Positions 51,281 through 60,639 are shown, numbered from the stretch's first letter. The stretch is DNA of 64,000 bases from Mesorhizobium loti (GCF_003148495.1 NZ_QGGH01000005.1:62001-126000); one strand, 5' to 3'. Made by a program: numbers and translations. Notes: a model not told the origin generated them from the letters alone.

Positions 51281-51916
51281 CTACGCCGCCCTCAGCCCCT
51301 CCCATGCGGTCAGCACGGAAACCGCAACCAGAAGCAGCCCCGCCGCCCTGCCGGCAAAGGCGGTCGCCTGGGGATTGGCGACCAGCAGATTGCGGCTGCG
51401 ACCGGCAGTGATTGCTAGCCCGCCATAGACGGCAAACTGCATGACGATCGTCATCAATCCCATGATGGAAGCCTGCATCCAGATCGGACCGTAGTCCGGC
51501 TTCAGAAATTGCGGGTAGACCGCGAAGACGAAGAGATAGGCTTTTGGATTGATCAGGCAGATCACCACCCCCTGGCGAAACGCCTTCCATGCGGAGCGAC
51601 TGCCGGCAGGTCCATCATGGCCGACCTTGATCGAACTGCGCATCAGCGTCAGCCCGACAAAGGCCATGTAGGCGGCGCCGGCGATCAGCAGCGGATTGTA
51701 GAGGATCGGCACGAAATGCATCAGCAGACCGACGCCGAGCGCGCCGTTCAGTGTGTGCACCATGCCGCCCAGCATGATGCCGCCGGTCGCGGCAAGTCCC
51801 CTGTTGCCGCCACCGGTCAGCGCATTGGCAAGCACGAAAAGCATATCCATGCCGGGCACGATGATGATGCCGAAGAGGAGGAGACAGAAAAGCCAGAGAT
51901 TTTCCGCGTAGCCCAT
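51281..51916 (-). CDS. LysE/RhtB-family amino acid exporter
   Basis: A 211-residue protein with about six membrane segments and the family motif FGIIIVPGMDMLFVLANALTGG followed by GLAATGGIMLGG. LysE/RhtB proteins export amino acids or small metabolites. It is divergent from a WYL-domain regulator, which probably controls it. The cargo cannot be inferred. It is convergent with the DAHP synthase gene. Confidence 0.9.
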   Translation of the reverse strand: MGYAENLWLFCLLLFGIIIVPGMDMLFVLANALTGGGNRGLAATGGIMLGGMVHTLNGALGVGLLMHFVPILYNPLLIAGAAYMAFVGLTLMRSSIKVGHDGPAGSRSAWKAFRQGVVICLINPKAYLFVFAVYPQFLKPDYGPIWMQASIMGLMTIVMQFAVYGGLAITAGRSRNLLVANPQATAFAGRAAGLLLVAVSVLTAWEGLRAA

Positions 51917-52000
51917 GTCAGTTGCCTGTCGCTTCGCCCGGCCAGACCGCAGCGGAATGTGTTGATTCTCAACTCGATAGGCGCTCCTATAGGTCAGCCC

Positions 52001-52022
52001 AACTGACGATGGTGTGTCAGTT
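52001..52022. promoter_or_regulatory. Candidate operator for the WYL regulator
   Basis: A perfect inverted repeat AACTGAC-N8-GTCAGTT lies 23 bases before the regulator ATG and in the 129-base gap shared with the divergent exporter gene. A second small inverted repeat ATAGG-CGCT-CCTAT is at 51977-51990. Both suit binding by the adjacent regulator. Confidence 0.55.
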
Positions 52023-52045
52023 GCGATCGGAACCCCGAGTGAAAA

Positions 52046-52747
52046 ATGCGCAAGGCGTCACGCCTGTTCGAGATCATCCAGATCGTACGGCTGGCGCGGC
52101 AGCCGGTGACGGCGGCGACGATTGCCGAGCGACTGGAAGTGACGGTGCGCTCGATCTATCGCGACATCGCAGCACTGCAGGCGATGCGCGTGCCGATCGA
52201 AGGCGGGCGCGGCATCGGCTACATCCTGCGCCCCGGCTTCGACCTGCCGCCGCTGATGTTTTCGATCGAGGAGATGGAGGCGATCGTCCTGTCGCTGGCA
52301 CTGCTGGAGCGCACGGGGGACAGCGAACTCAAGCAGGCGGCCAAGCGCGTCAGTGCAAAGATCGCCGGCGCGGTGCCGCCGCCCTTGCGACAGGCATTCG
52401 ACGCCAATGCGCTGCATGCGTGGGGGTTCGCCGCGCCTTCGACCGGTGCGATCGACCTGGCGCTGGTGCGCCGCGCCATCCGTGACGAGGAGAAGCTCGA
52501 CCTCTCCTATCGCGACGAAATGGGCCGCGCCTCCGAGCGGCTCGTTCGGCCTATCGCCCTGATCTATTACGCCGAAACCGCCAACATCGTCGCCTGGTGC
52601 GAGTTGCGCCAGGCGATCCGCAATTTCCGCAGCGACCGGATCGAGGATTGCCAGGCGACGGGACTACGGTTCAAGGGCGAAGGTGATCGGTTGCGGCAGG
52701 TCTGGGTCAACGGCTGGGAGACAAACACCTCGACCGCCGCCGTCTGA
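52046..52747 (+). CDS. WYL-domain transcriptional regulator (YafY type)
   Basis: A 233-residue regulator with an N-terminal HTH_11 domain (RLFEIIQIVRLARQPVTAATIAERLEV-type start, residues 5-60) and a C-terminal WYL ligand-sensing domain (VRPIALIYYAETANIVAWCELR). It is divergent from the LysE-family exporter and convergent with a Gfo/Idh gene 32 bases away. Regulation of the exporter is the simplest reading. Confidence 0.88.
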   Translation: MRKASRLFEIIQIVRLARQPVTAATIAERLEVTVRSIYRDIAALQAMRVPIEGGRGIGYILRPGFDLPPLMFSIEEMEAIVLSLALLERTGDSELKQAAKRVSAKIAGAVPPPLRQAFDANALHAWGFAAPSTGAIDLALVRRAIRDEEKLDLSYRDEMGRASERLVRPIALIYYAETANIVAWCELRQAIRNFRSDRIEDCQATGLRFKGEGDRLRQVWVNGWETNTSTAAV

Positions 52748-52779
52748 AGCACCTTCGCGAAGCGAAAACCGGGGCGGGA

Positions 52780-53889
52780 CTACCTCACATCGACCCAGCG
52801 CTTTTCCTCGAACGAAAGCGCCATCGCGTGCACGGTGCGCTCGATCTCCAGCCCTTCGGCAAACTCGATGAGCCGCGCCGGTCTGCCGGCAAGCCGCGTC
52901 AGCAATTCGTGACACTCGATGATCTTGAGGTCGTTGAAGCCGAGGCCGTGCCCGGGTGCCGGCAGGAAGGCGTCGTAGGGCCTGTGGTGCGGCGCCACCA
53001 ATATGGTGCGGTAACCTTGTTCGGTCGGGCGATCGGCTGTGAGATAGAGCTGGAATTCGTTCATCCGCTCCTGGTCGAACAGGATCGACCCCTTCGAGCC
53101 AAAAATCTGGATGGCAATGCGGCCCTTGCGGCCCCAGGCCGAGCGGTTGACCAGCAGCGTGCCGGCAATGCCATTTTCCAGGTGCATCAGCACGCTCGCG
53201 ATGTCGTAGGTTTCGACCGCGCGGCGCCCGCCGCTAGCCACCTTGCGGTCGGCATAGGGCTTGGCCATGTCGCAGATGACGCTGGCGACGCGACCGAACA
53301 GGGCGGAAACCAGCGACAGCGGATGCACGGCGAAATCGTCGAGCGCGCCATAGCCGGAAGCGGCTTCGTGCTTCCAGAAGAACAGCGCCTCCGGGTCGGC
53401 CATGAAGTCCTCATCCATCTCGATGCGCAGATGGTTGACCTCGCCGATGATCTTCTCGTCGAGCAGCGCACCGATGTGGCGGATGGCCGGGCTCTGGATG
53501 TAGTTGTAGCCGAGCGCCGCGATCTTGCCGGACTTTTTGGCCGCCGCTGCCATCGCCTCGGCTTCGGCAAAGCTCGGCGCCATCGGCTTTTCGCACCACA
53601 GATGCTTGCCGGCCTGAAGAACCGCGATGGCCATTTCCGGATGGAACTGGTTGGGCGTGGTCAGCGAGACGATATCGACGTCCGGATCGTTGACGACGGC
53701 GCGCCAGTCGCCGGACGCCTTGGCGAAACCGAACTCGCCTGCCTTGCGTTGAGCAAGCTCCTCATTGACCTCGCCGAGATGCACAAGCTTTGGCTTGGCG
53801 ACATCCGGAAAGACGGCGCCGACGGCACTCCATGCGATGGCGTGACACTTGCCCATGAAACCCGTGCCGATGAGACCGACGCCGACCAT
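52780..53889 (-). CDS. Gfo/Idh/MocA-family oxidoreductase
   Basis: A 369-residue NAD(P)-dependent dehydrogenase with GTGFMGKCHAIAW at the N-terminus and the catalytic CEKPMAPSFAEAEAM near residue 100. It differs clearly from the iolG product at 47737. It could act on scyllo-inositol, an inosose, or a rhizopine-derived aminocyclitol, as Gfo/Idh paralogues in iol and moc loci do. It is divergent from the RpiR regulator, with 135 bases between. Confidence 0.88.
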   Translation of the reverse strand: MVGVGLIGTGFMGKCHAIAWSAVGAVFPDVAKPKLVHLGEVNEELAQRKAGEFGFAKASGDWRAVVNDPDVDIVSLTTPNQFHPEMAIAVLQAGKHLWCEKPMAPSFAEAEAMAAAAKKSGKIAALGYNYIQSPAIRHIGALLDEKIIGEVNHLRIEMDEDFMADPEALFFWKHEAASGYGALDDFAVHPLSLVSALFGRVASVICDMAKPYADRKVASGGRRAVETYDIASVLMHLENGIAGTLLVNRSAWGRKGRIAIQIFGSKGSILFDQERMNEFQLYLTADRPTEQGYRTILVAPHHRPYDAFLPAPGHGLGFNDLKIIECHELLTRLAGRPARLIEFAEGLEIERTVHAMALSFEEKRWVDVR

Positions 53890-53932
53890 TTTCCGTTTCT
53901 CCGCTGCCTGATGTATCAGATGGATGAATTAG

Positions 53933-53953
53933 TCCATTTTTCCTTGGAATGGA
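53933..53953. promoter_or_regulatory. Candidate operator between Gfo/Idh and RpiR genes
   Basis: TCCATT (53933-53938) and AATGGA (53948-53953) form an inverted repeat around TTTCCTTGG, and TTCC-TT-GGAA is nested inside. The GGAA/TTCC half-sites recall the IolR pattern, although the spacing is not the GGAA-N6-TTCC form seen before iolC. Confidence 0.4.
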
Positions 53954-54024
53954 ATGTCTGCCTCATTTTTTATGGCGTTCTTGCGCAGGCTCGCTATGAT
54001 GGGGCAGAGAGGACGCTTTCACCG

Positions 54025-54891
54025 ATGAGCTTGGACGGGCCGACGATGGACGAACGGGTACCTCGCGACTTCGAGACGCTGCGCGCAACGATCCTCGATC
54101 GGCGCGAAAGCCTGCCGAAGCGCATTGCCCAGATCGCCGCCTATGCGCTCGACAATCCCGACGATATCGCCTTCGGCACCGCCGCCAGCATCGCCGCTTC
54201 GGCCGGCGTGCAGCCATCGACCTTGATCCGCTTTGCCCAGCAGCTTGGCTTCGACGGCTTCACCAGCCTGCAGCAGGTGTTTCGCGAGCGGCTGCGCGAG
54301 CGCAACTCGTCCTATGACGAACGGCTGCAGGCGCTGCGCACCAAGGCCGAGGGCGGCGCCGGTCATCGTGCCATCTTCGACGGCTTCGTCGCCGCCGCCA
54401 GCACCTCGCTCAACGATATCTCGCGCACGCTGGACGATGCGCATTTGGAAGACGCGATTTCGCTGCTGGCAAAGGCCGAGACCATTTATGTGCTGGCTAA
54501 GCGCCGCTCCTATCCGGTGGCGTCATACATCGCCTATGCGCTGGGCAAGCTGAAGATCCGCAACCAGCTGATCGAATCGGCGGCCGGCCTGAACGCCGAG
54601 ATGATCGGCTTCGCCACGGCGGCGGATGCCGTCATCGCCATCTCCTTCTCGCCCTATGCGCCCGCCACCATCGAGGAAGCGCGCAGCATTTCGGAACAGG
54701 GCGTGCCGATCGTCGCCATCACCGACAGCTCGTTTTCGCCGCTCGCCCAGTTCGCCAAGGTCTGGTTCGAGGTGGCCGAAGCGGATTTCGCCGGCTTCCG
54801 TTCACTGTCGGCGACGATGGCGCTGGCCATGGCGCTGACCGTCGGCGTCGGCGAGAAGCGACGCGACACGGGTCGCAAGCGCAAGGTCTAG
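54025..54891 (+). CDS. MurR/RpiR-family regulator, probable IolR
   Basis: A 288-residue regulator with an N-terminal RpiR helix-turn-helix domain (GTAASIAASAGVQPSTLIRFAQQLGFDGF-type region, residues about 45-75) and a C-terminal SIS sugar-phosphate-binding domain (residues about 125-265, with VLAKRRSYPVASYIAYAL). In Sinorhizobium the RpiR-type IolR represses iol genes and its gene lies beside iolC; here an AraC/SDR pair intervenes. I use the ATG at 54025. It is the best candidate to bind the sites before iolC and before the transporter. Confidence 0.85.
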   Translation: MSLDGPTMDERVPRDFETLRATILDRRESLPKRIAQIAAYALDNPDDIAFGTAASIAASAGVQPSTLIRFAQQLGFDGFTSLQQVFRERLRERNSSYDERLQALRTKAEGGAGHRAIFDGFVAAASTSLNDISRTLDDAHLEDAISLLAKAETIYVLAKRRSYPVASYIAYALGKLKIRNQLIESAAGLNAEMIGFATAADAVIAISFSPYAPATIEEARSISEQGVPIVAITDSSFSPLAQFAKVWFEVAEADFAGFRSLSATMALAMALTVGVGEKRRDTGRKRKV

Positions 54892-55778
54892 ATGACCTCT
54901 ACGGCCACCTCGCCTGCCGCCGAAAGCCGCGCTGCGTCGCGCGCGGGCGGCGACCCGAACTGACGGGCATACTCCCGGCTGAACTGGGAAGCGCTCTCGT
55001 AGCCGACGGCGAAGGCGACGCTTGCAACATTGCCTGGCTGGGCAAGCAGCAAATGGCGGGCCTCCAGCAGCCGGATCTGTTTCTGATACTGGATCGGGCT
55101 CATCGCCGTCGCCGCCTTGAAGTGGCGGTAGAATGCAGCGTTGCTCATATGGGCGATTTCGGCCAGATCGGTGACCCGGACCGGCTGATGGCAATGTGTG
55201 CGGATCCAGGCGATGGCCTGGCCAATCCGGGACAGATGGCCATCGGCACGCGCAAGCTGGCGAAGCTTTCCGCCCTGGGGGCCTTGCAGCAACCGAAACA
55301 GCATCTCGCGTTCGAGCATGGCCGCCAGCACAGGAATCTCCCCTGGCCGGTCGAGCAGCCGCATGATGCGACGCAATGCGTCGAGCAGCTCTTCGTTGAC
55401 GGGCGAGGTGGAGAAACTGTCGCCGCCGAGCGCGGGCTCGTGCTCGACAAGGAGGGCGGCGACGGCCTGCAGGTCGAGAGTGAAGCCGATCGCCAGGTAA
55501 GGATGTTTGGCGCTCGCCGCGACCAACTGGCTGATGGTGGGTGTGTCGACAGTGTAGATGAAATAGCTGGCGGGATCGTATCGAAGGGTCCGGTCTCCGA
55601 TCAGAACCGTTTTCGCGCCCTGCAGCACAAACAGCACCCCCGACCCCCATACCCCCGCCATTGGTGCCGTGGCGACTTCGCTGCGGCCTATCGAAACGCG
55701 GGGGATCGCCGTTGCCGTTCGTCGCCCGCGCGCATGGCGGCCGGCAATATCGATCAACTCCTGCAGTGCCTCGCTCAT
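54888..55778 (-). CDS. AraC-family transcriptional regulator
   Basis: A 296-residue regulator with an N-terminal AraC_N cupin-like domain (VLFVLQGAKTVLIGDRTLRYDPASYFIYT) and two C-terminal HTH motifs (VTDLAEIAHMSNAAFYRHFK and VASVAFAVGYESASQFSREYARQFG). Its end overlaps the RpiR gene by four bases in a convergent arrangement. It is divergent from an SDR gene, the usual layout for regulators of this subfamily and their target oxidoreductase. Confidence 0.9.
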   Translation of the reverse strand: MSEALQELIDIAGRHARGRRTATAIPRVSIGRSEVATAPMAGVWGSGVLFVLQGAKTVLIGDRTLRYDPASYFIYTVDTPTISQLVAASAKHPYLAIGFTLDLQAVAALLVEHEPALGGDSFSTSPVNEELLDALRRIMRLLDRPGEIPVLAAMLEREMLFRLLQGPQGGKLRQLARADGHLSRIGQAIAWIRTHCHQPVRVTDLAEIAHMSNAAFYRHFKAATAMSPIQYQKQIRLLEARHLLLAQPGNVASVAFAVGYESASQFSREYARQFGSPPARDAARLSAAGEVAVEVI

Positions 55779-55916
55779 GACCTAAGCATCGCGCATCCAG
55801 GTGCGTCACGCAATCCATATGAGAGAATTAGGCAAGAGCTGGAGAGTTTTCGGCGCGCGGCGTTTCCCACGGGGCGCCATCTCTGGGTCTTCGACATGGA
55901 GAGATGGAGAACCCAA

Positions 55917-56645
55917 ATGACGAGATCGAAAACCGCTGTGGTGACGGGCGCCAACAAGGGCATCGGCCACGAAATCGCCCGGCGTCTGGCGACGATGGGC
56001 TTCAAGGTGTGGCTTGGGGCCAGGAATGCCGAGCGTGGCATGACGGCAGCGCAGGAATTGCGCGCGGAAGGTCTGGATGTTGAGTGGCTTGGGCTGGATG
56101 TTACACAGGACGAAAGCGTGGCGGCTGCAGCCAGGACTGTCGGGGCGGAGAGCCCTTGCCTCGACGTGCTGGTGAACAATGCCGGCATCGCCATCAACTA
56201 CGAGCTGCCGCCGAGCCAGCAGCATCTTGCCGATGTCAGGGCCACCTATGACGTCAATGTCTTCGGACCGATTCGCGTGACCCAGGCCTTCCTGCCGCTG
56301 CTGCTTGCAGCGCCAACCGCCCGCATCGTGATGGTGAGCAGTTCCACGGGATCCATCGGGCGCGCGCTCGATTCCGGCACGCCGAACCAGTCGGTCAATT
56401 TGATGGGTTACGGCAGCTCCAAGACCGCCCTGAATGCCATCACCGTCGCGTTCGCCCGCGAGCTTGCGCCGCAGGGCATCAAGATCAATGCAGCGGCGCC
56501 CGGATATACCGCCACCGACCTGAATGGATTTAATGGCCACCGCACCGTGCAGCAAGCGGCCGAGATCGTCATACACCTGGCGACCCTGGATGCCGATGGT
56601 CCGAACGCCGGGTACTTCAGCGACGATGGCCCGCTTCCGTGGTGA
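55917..56645 (+). CDS. Short-chain dehydrogenase/reductase (AraC-paired)
   Basis: A 242-residue SDR with TGANKGIGHEIARRL, the NNAG motif (VLVNNAGIAI), a catalytic Ser in VMVSSSTGSIG and YxxxK in GYGSSKTAL. The ATG at 55917 follows TGGAGA. It resembles carbonyl-reductase-like SDRs. The substrate is unknown; with the AraC gene it looks like an independent cassette placed between the RpiR gene and iolC. Confidence 0.88.
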   Translation: MTRSKTAVVTGANKGIGHEIARRLATMGFKVWLGARNAERGMTAAQELRAEGLDVEWLGLDVTQDESVAAAARTVGAESPCLDVLVNNAGIAINYELPPSQQHLADVRATYDVNVFGPIRVTQAFLPLLLAAPTARIVMVSSSTGSIGRALDSGTPNQSVNLMGYGSSKTALNAITVAFARELAPQGIKINAAAPGYTATDLNGFNGHRTVQQAAEIVIHLATLDADGPNAGYFSDDGPLPW

Positions 56646-56707
56646 ACGGAGCCAGACCCGCCAAAGCCTCTTCCTGCACGCGACACCTGGTGGTACTTTT
56701 CACAGAA

Positions 56708-56751
56708 GGAATGCTCATTCCATATTGACTATGGATTGGAATTATTATTTC
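56708..56751. promoter_or_regulatory. IolR-type operator sites upstream of iolC
   Basis: GGAATG-CT-CATTCC at 56708-56721 is a perfect palindrome and an exact match to GGAA-N6-TTCC, the motif described for rhizobial IolR. A second near match, GGAATTATTATTTC, is at 56738-56751. The two are 30 bases apart (centre to centre) and lie 70-110 bases before the iolC ATG, in an AT-rich promoter region. Confidence 0.7.
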
Positions 56752-56818
56752 ATATTCCCGGCGCCACGCTGCCGCTCGCGCGTGTACCCCAAGACAACAA
56801 GGCCGACGGGAGGTTCCA

Positions 56819-58753
56819 ATGAGCGAAGCCGTGGACGCGAAACAGGCGCCGCTCGACGTCATCACCATCGGTCGGGCTTCCGTCGACCTTTATGGCCAGC
56901 AGATCGGCTCGCGGCTGGAGGATATCACCTCCTTCGCCAAATCGGTCGGCGGCTGCCCGGCCAACATTTCGGTCGGGACGGCCAGGCTCGGCTTGCGCTC
57001 GGCGCTGCTCACCCGCGTCGGCGACGAGCAGATGGGGCGCTTCATCCGCGAGCAGCTGAGGCGTGAAGGCGTCAATGTCGACGGGCTGAAGACCGACAAG
57101 GAGCGGCTGACCGCTTTGGTGCTGCTGTCGGTCGAGGACGAAGGCGTATCGCCGATGATCTTCTACCGCTCGGACTGCGCCGACATGGCGCTGGCGCCGG
57201 AAGACATCGACGAGGCCTTCATCGCCTCGGCCCGCTCGATCGTCGTCACCGGCACGCATTTTTCCCGCCCCAACAGTGATGCCGCGCAGCGCAAGGCGAT
57301 CCGCATCATGAAAGCCAAGGGCGGCAAGGTGGTGTTCGACATCGATTACCGGCCCAATCTATGGGGCCTCGCCGGCCACGCCGAAGGTTTCGAGCGCTAC
57401 GTGAAATCGGACCGGGTCTCGGCCCAGCTGAAGACGGTGCTGCCCGATTGCGACCTGATCGTCGGCACCGAGGAAGAGATCATGATCGCGTCGGGCGCTG
57501 ACGACTGCCTGAGCGCGCTGAAGACGATCCGCTCGCTGTCGTCCGCGACCATTGTTCTGAAGCGCGGCGCCATGGGCTGCATCGTCTATGACGGACCGAT
57601 CAGCGACGATCTCGAGGACGGCGTCGTCGGCAAAGGGTTTCCGATCGAGATCTACAATGTGCTAGGCGCCGGCGACGCCTTCATGTCCGGCTTCCTGCGC
57701 GGCTGGCTGGGTGGCGAAGACCACGCGACGGCGGCGACATGGGCCAATGCCTGTGGTGCCTTCGCCGTGTCGCGGCTGCTCTGCGCGCCGGAATATCCGA
57801 CCTTCGAAGAGCTGCAGTTCTTCCTCAAGAACGGCAGCAAGCATCTGGCGCTGCGCAAGGACGAGGCGATCAACCACATCCATTGGGCAACGACGCGCCG
57901 GCGCGACATTCCCTCGCTGATGGCGCTCGCCTGCGATCACCGCGTGCAGCTCGAGGATGTGGCGGCAAAGGCTGGTGCCGATCCCGCACGCATCCACGAT
58001 TTCAAGGTGCTGGCGGTCAAGGCCGCGGCGAAGGTCGCCGCCGGACGCGACGGCTACGGCATGCTGATCGACGAGAAGCATGGCCGCAAGGCGATGTTCG
58101 AATTCGCTAGGCATTCCTTCGCCTGGCTGGGTCGGCCGGTCGAATTGCCGGGCTCGCGGCCGCTGCGCTTCGAATTCTCGCAGGACATCGGCTCGCAGCT
58201 CACCGAATGGCCGGTCGATCACTGCATCAAGTGCCTGTGCTTCTACCATCCCGACGATCCGGCGGCGCTGAAGGAAGAGCAGCAGCAGAAGCTGCGCGCG
58301 CTGTTCGAAGGCGCGCGGAAAGTAGGCAGAGAACTTCTCATCGAGATCATCGCCGGCAAGCATGGCAAGCTCGACGACACGACGATCCCGCGCGCGCTGG
58401 AAGAGCTCTATGCGCTCGGTATCAAGCCGGACTGGTGGAAGCTCGAACCGCAGGCGTCGGCCGGTGCCTGGGCGAAGATCGAAGCCGTCATCCTGAAGCA
58501 CGATCCGTGGTGCCGGGGCGTCGTGCTGCTTGGCCTGGAGGCGCCGCAGGACGAACTGGAAGCCGCTTTCGCCGCCACCGCCAAGGCACCCATCGTCAAA
58601 GGCTTTGCCGTCGGCCGCACCATCTTCGTCCATGCGGCAGAACAATGGCTGGCTGGCAAGATGTCGGATGACGAGGCCATCGCCGACATGGCGCAGCGCT
58701 TCGAACAGCTGACCGAAGCGTGGCTTGCCGCGCGCGGCCGCAAGGCGGCATAA
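56819..58753 (+). CDS. iolC: 5-dehydro-2-deoxygluconokinase fused to DUF2090
   Basis: A 644-residue fusion. Residues 1 to about 330 are a PfkB-family kinase (ITIGRASVDLYG, SVGGCPANISVGTARLG, and NVLGAGDAFMSGF with the catalytic Asp) that phosphorylates 2-deoxy-5-keto-gluconate. Residues about 340-644 are DUF2090, a class I aldolase-like barrel (SLMALACDHRVQLEDV) proposed to cleave the kinase product to dihydroxyacetone phosphate and malonate semialdehyde, replacing IolJ. It is the first gene of iolCDEB, downstream of two IolR-type sites. Confidence 0.95.
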   Translation: MSEAVDAKQAPLDVITIGRASVDLYGQQIGSRLEDITSFAKSVGGCPANISVGTARLGLRSALLTRVGDEQMGRFIREQLRREGVNVDGLKTDKERLTALVLLSVEDEGVSPMIFYRSDCADMALAPEDIDEAFIASARSIVVTGTHFSRPNSDAAQRKAIRIMKAKGGKVVFDIDYRPNLWGLAGHAEGFERYVKSDRVSAQLKTVLPDCDLIVGTEEEIMIASGADDCLSALKTIRSLSSATIVLKRGAMGCIVYDGPISDDLEDGVVGKGFPIEIYNVLGAGDAFMSGFLRGWLGGEDHATAATWANACGAFAVSRLLCAPEYPTFEELQFFLKNGSKHLALRKDEAINHIHWATTRRRDIPSLMALACDHRVQLEDVAAKAGADPARIHDFKVLAVKAAAKVAAGRDGYGMLIDEKHGRKAMFEFARHSFAWLGRPVELPGSRPLRFEFSQDIGSQLTEWPVDHCIKCLCFYHPDDPAALKEEQQQKLRALFEGARKVGRELLIEIIAGKHGKLDDTTIPRALEELYALGIKPDWWKLEPQASAGAWAKIEAVILKHDPWCRGVVLLGLEAPQDELEAAFAATAKAPIVKGFAVGRTIFVHAAEQWLAGKMSDDEAIADMAQRFEQLTEAWLAARGRKAA

Positions 58754-58788
58754 GAAGGCTGGGCATATAGACTGCGGAGGAAAACACC

Positions 58789-60639
58789 ATGAGCAAGACA
58801 ATTCGCCTGACGATGGCGCAGGCGCTGACCCGCTTTCTCAGCAGGCAAATGACCGAGATCGACGGCAATAAAATCCCGATCTTCGGCGGCGTCTGGGCAA
58901 TCTTCGGTCACGGCAATGTCGCCGGCATCGGCGAGGCGCTTTATCAGGTGCGCGACGAATTGCCGACCTTCCGCGCCCACAATGAACAGGCGATGGCGCA
59001 TGCGGCGATCGCCTATGCCAAGGCCAATTTCCGCCGCCGCTTCATGGCCGCGACCTCTTCGATCGGTCCCGGCGCGCTCAACATGGTGACGGCGGCGGCA
59101 CTCGCTCATGTAAACCGGTTGCCCGTCCTGTTTCTGCCCGGCGATGTCTTCGCCAACCGTATTCCCGATCCGGTGTTGCAGCAGGCCGAGGACTTTTCCG
59201 ACGGCACGGCGACGGTCAATGACTGTTTCCGTCCGGTGTCGCGCTATTTCGACCGCATCACCCGGCCGGAGCAGATTATTCCAGCGCTCAGCCGCGCGAT
59301 GCAGGTGCTGACCGATCCGGCCGGTTGCGGACCGGTGACGCTGTCACTTTGCCAGGATGTCCAGGCCGAGGCCTATGACTATCCCGAGAGCTTCTTTGCC
59401 GAGCGGGTCTGGCACCAGCGCCGGCCGCGCCCGGACCGCTATGAGCTTGCCGCCGCGGTCGCCGCGCTCAAGGGGGCGAAAAAGCCGCTGGTGATCGCCG
59501 GCGGCGGTGTCCTCTATTCACAAGCGTCGGACGAACTGGCGAAATTCGCCGAGGGCGCAGGCATTCCGGTCTGCGAGACGCAAGGCGGCAAATCCTCGCT
59601 GCCGGACGATCATCCGCTCAATATGGCGGCGGTCGGCGTCACCGGCACTTCTGCCGCCAACCGGCTGGCGGAAGAAGCCGATGTCGTGCTGGCCATCGGC
59701 ACGCGCCTGCAGGATTTCACGACCGGCTCGTGGGCGCTGTTCAAGAATTCCGGCAAGACCATCATCGGGCTCAACGTGCAGCCCTTCGACGCCGGCAAGC
59801 ACCGCGCTCTGCCGCTGGTCGCTGATGCGGCCGAGGGTTTGGCTGAACTCGGTGCTGCGCTGAAGGGCTGGAAGGCACCTTCCACCTGGACCGCCAATGC
59901 GGTCACAGGCAAGAAGGCCTGGCAGGTTGAGGCGGCCAAGGTGACGGCGTCGACCAATGCCGCCTATCCGTCCGACGCGCAAGTGATCGGCGCCGTGCAG
60001 CGCGCGATGGGCTCTGGGGTGACGCTGCTGCATGCCGCAGGCGGCCTGCCGGGCGAACTGCACAAGCTCTGGCAGGCTGGCGCGCCCGGCTCCTACCACG
60101 CCGAATACGGCTTCTCGACCATGGGCTACGAGATTGCCGGCGGGCTCGGCGCCAAGATGGCCAAGCCAAACGAGGAGGTCGTCGTGATGATCGGCGACGG
60201 CTCCTACCTGATGCTGAATTCCGAGATCGCCACCTCGGTGATGCTCGGCCTGAAGCTGACCATCGTGCTGCTCGACAACCGCGGCTACGGTTGCATCAAC
60301 CGGCTGCAGATGGCGACCGGCGGCGCCAACTTCAACAATCTGCTGAAGGACTCGCGCCACGAGGTACTGCCCGACATCGACTTTGCCGCGCATGCGGCGA
60401 GCATGGGCGCGATTGCCGAGAAAGTGCCGTCGATTGCCGGGCTGGAAAATGCGCTGGCACAAGCCAAAAAGAATACACGCACCACGGTGCTGGTCATCGA
60501 CACCGACCCGCTGGTTTCCACCGATGCCGGAGGCCACTGGTGGGATGTGGCGGTGCCGGAAGTGTCGGCACGGCCGCAGGTCAACGCGGCGCGCAAGGCC
60601 TATGACGAAAAGCGGCAGATGCAGACCATTGGCGAGTGA
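58789..60639 (+). CDS. iolD: 3D-(3,5/4)-trihydroxycyclohexane-1,2-dione hydrolase
   Basis: IolD is the thiamine-diphosphate enzyme that opens the inositol-derived ring to give 5-deoxy-glucuronate. The 616-residue protein has the N-terminal TPP-binding region (HNEQAMAHAAIAYAK with the activating Glu), the central domain, and the C-terminal TPP/Mg motif GDGSYLMLNSEIATS...NRGYG. AGGAG precedes the ATG, 35 bases after iolC. A repeat with a hairpin follows before iolE. Confidence 0.96.
   Translation: MSKTIRLTMAQALTRFLSRQMTEIDGNKIPIFGGVWAIFGHGNVAGIGEALYQVRDELPTFRAHNEQAMAHAAIAYAKANFRRRFMAATSSIGPGALNMVTAAALAHVNRLPVLFLPGDVFANRIPDPVLQQAEDFSDGTATVNDCFRPVSRYFDRITRPEQIIPALSRAMQVLTDPAGCGPVTLSLCQDVQAEAYDYPESFFAERVWHQRRPRPDRYELAAAVAALKGAKKPLVIAGGGVLYSQASDELAKFAEGAGIPVCETQGGKSSLPDDHPLNMAAVGVTGTSAANRLAEEADVVLAIGTRLQDFTTGSWALFKNSGKTIIGLNVQPFDAGKHRALPLVADAAEGLAELGAALKGWKAPSTWTANAVTGKKAWQVEAAKVTASTNAAYPSDAQVIGAVQRAMGSGVTLLHAAGGLPGELHKLWQAGAPGSYHAEYGFSTMGYEIAGGLGAKMAKPNEEVVVMIGDGSYLMLNSEIATSVMLGLKLTIVLLDNRGYGCINRLQMATGGANFNNLLKDSRHEVLPDIDFAAHAASMGAIAEKVPSIAGLENALAQAKKNTRTTVLVIDTDPLVSTDAGGHWWDVAVPEVSARPQVNAARKAYDEKRQMQTIGE

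Noticed and set aside
52828..54024. N-terminal extension of the RpiR regulator
   Set aside because: It is antisense to the Gfo/Idh gene; the regulator's helix-turn-helix domain starts just after the ATG at 54025.
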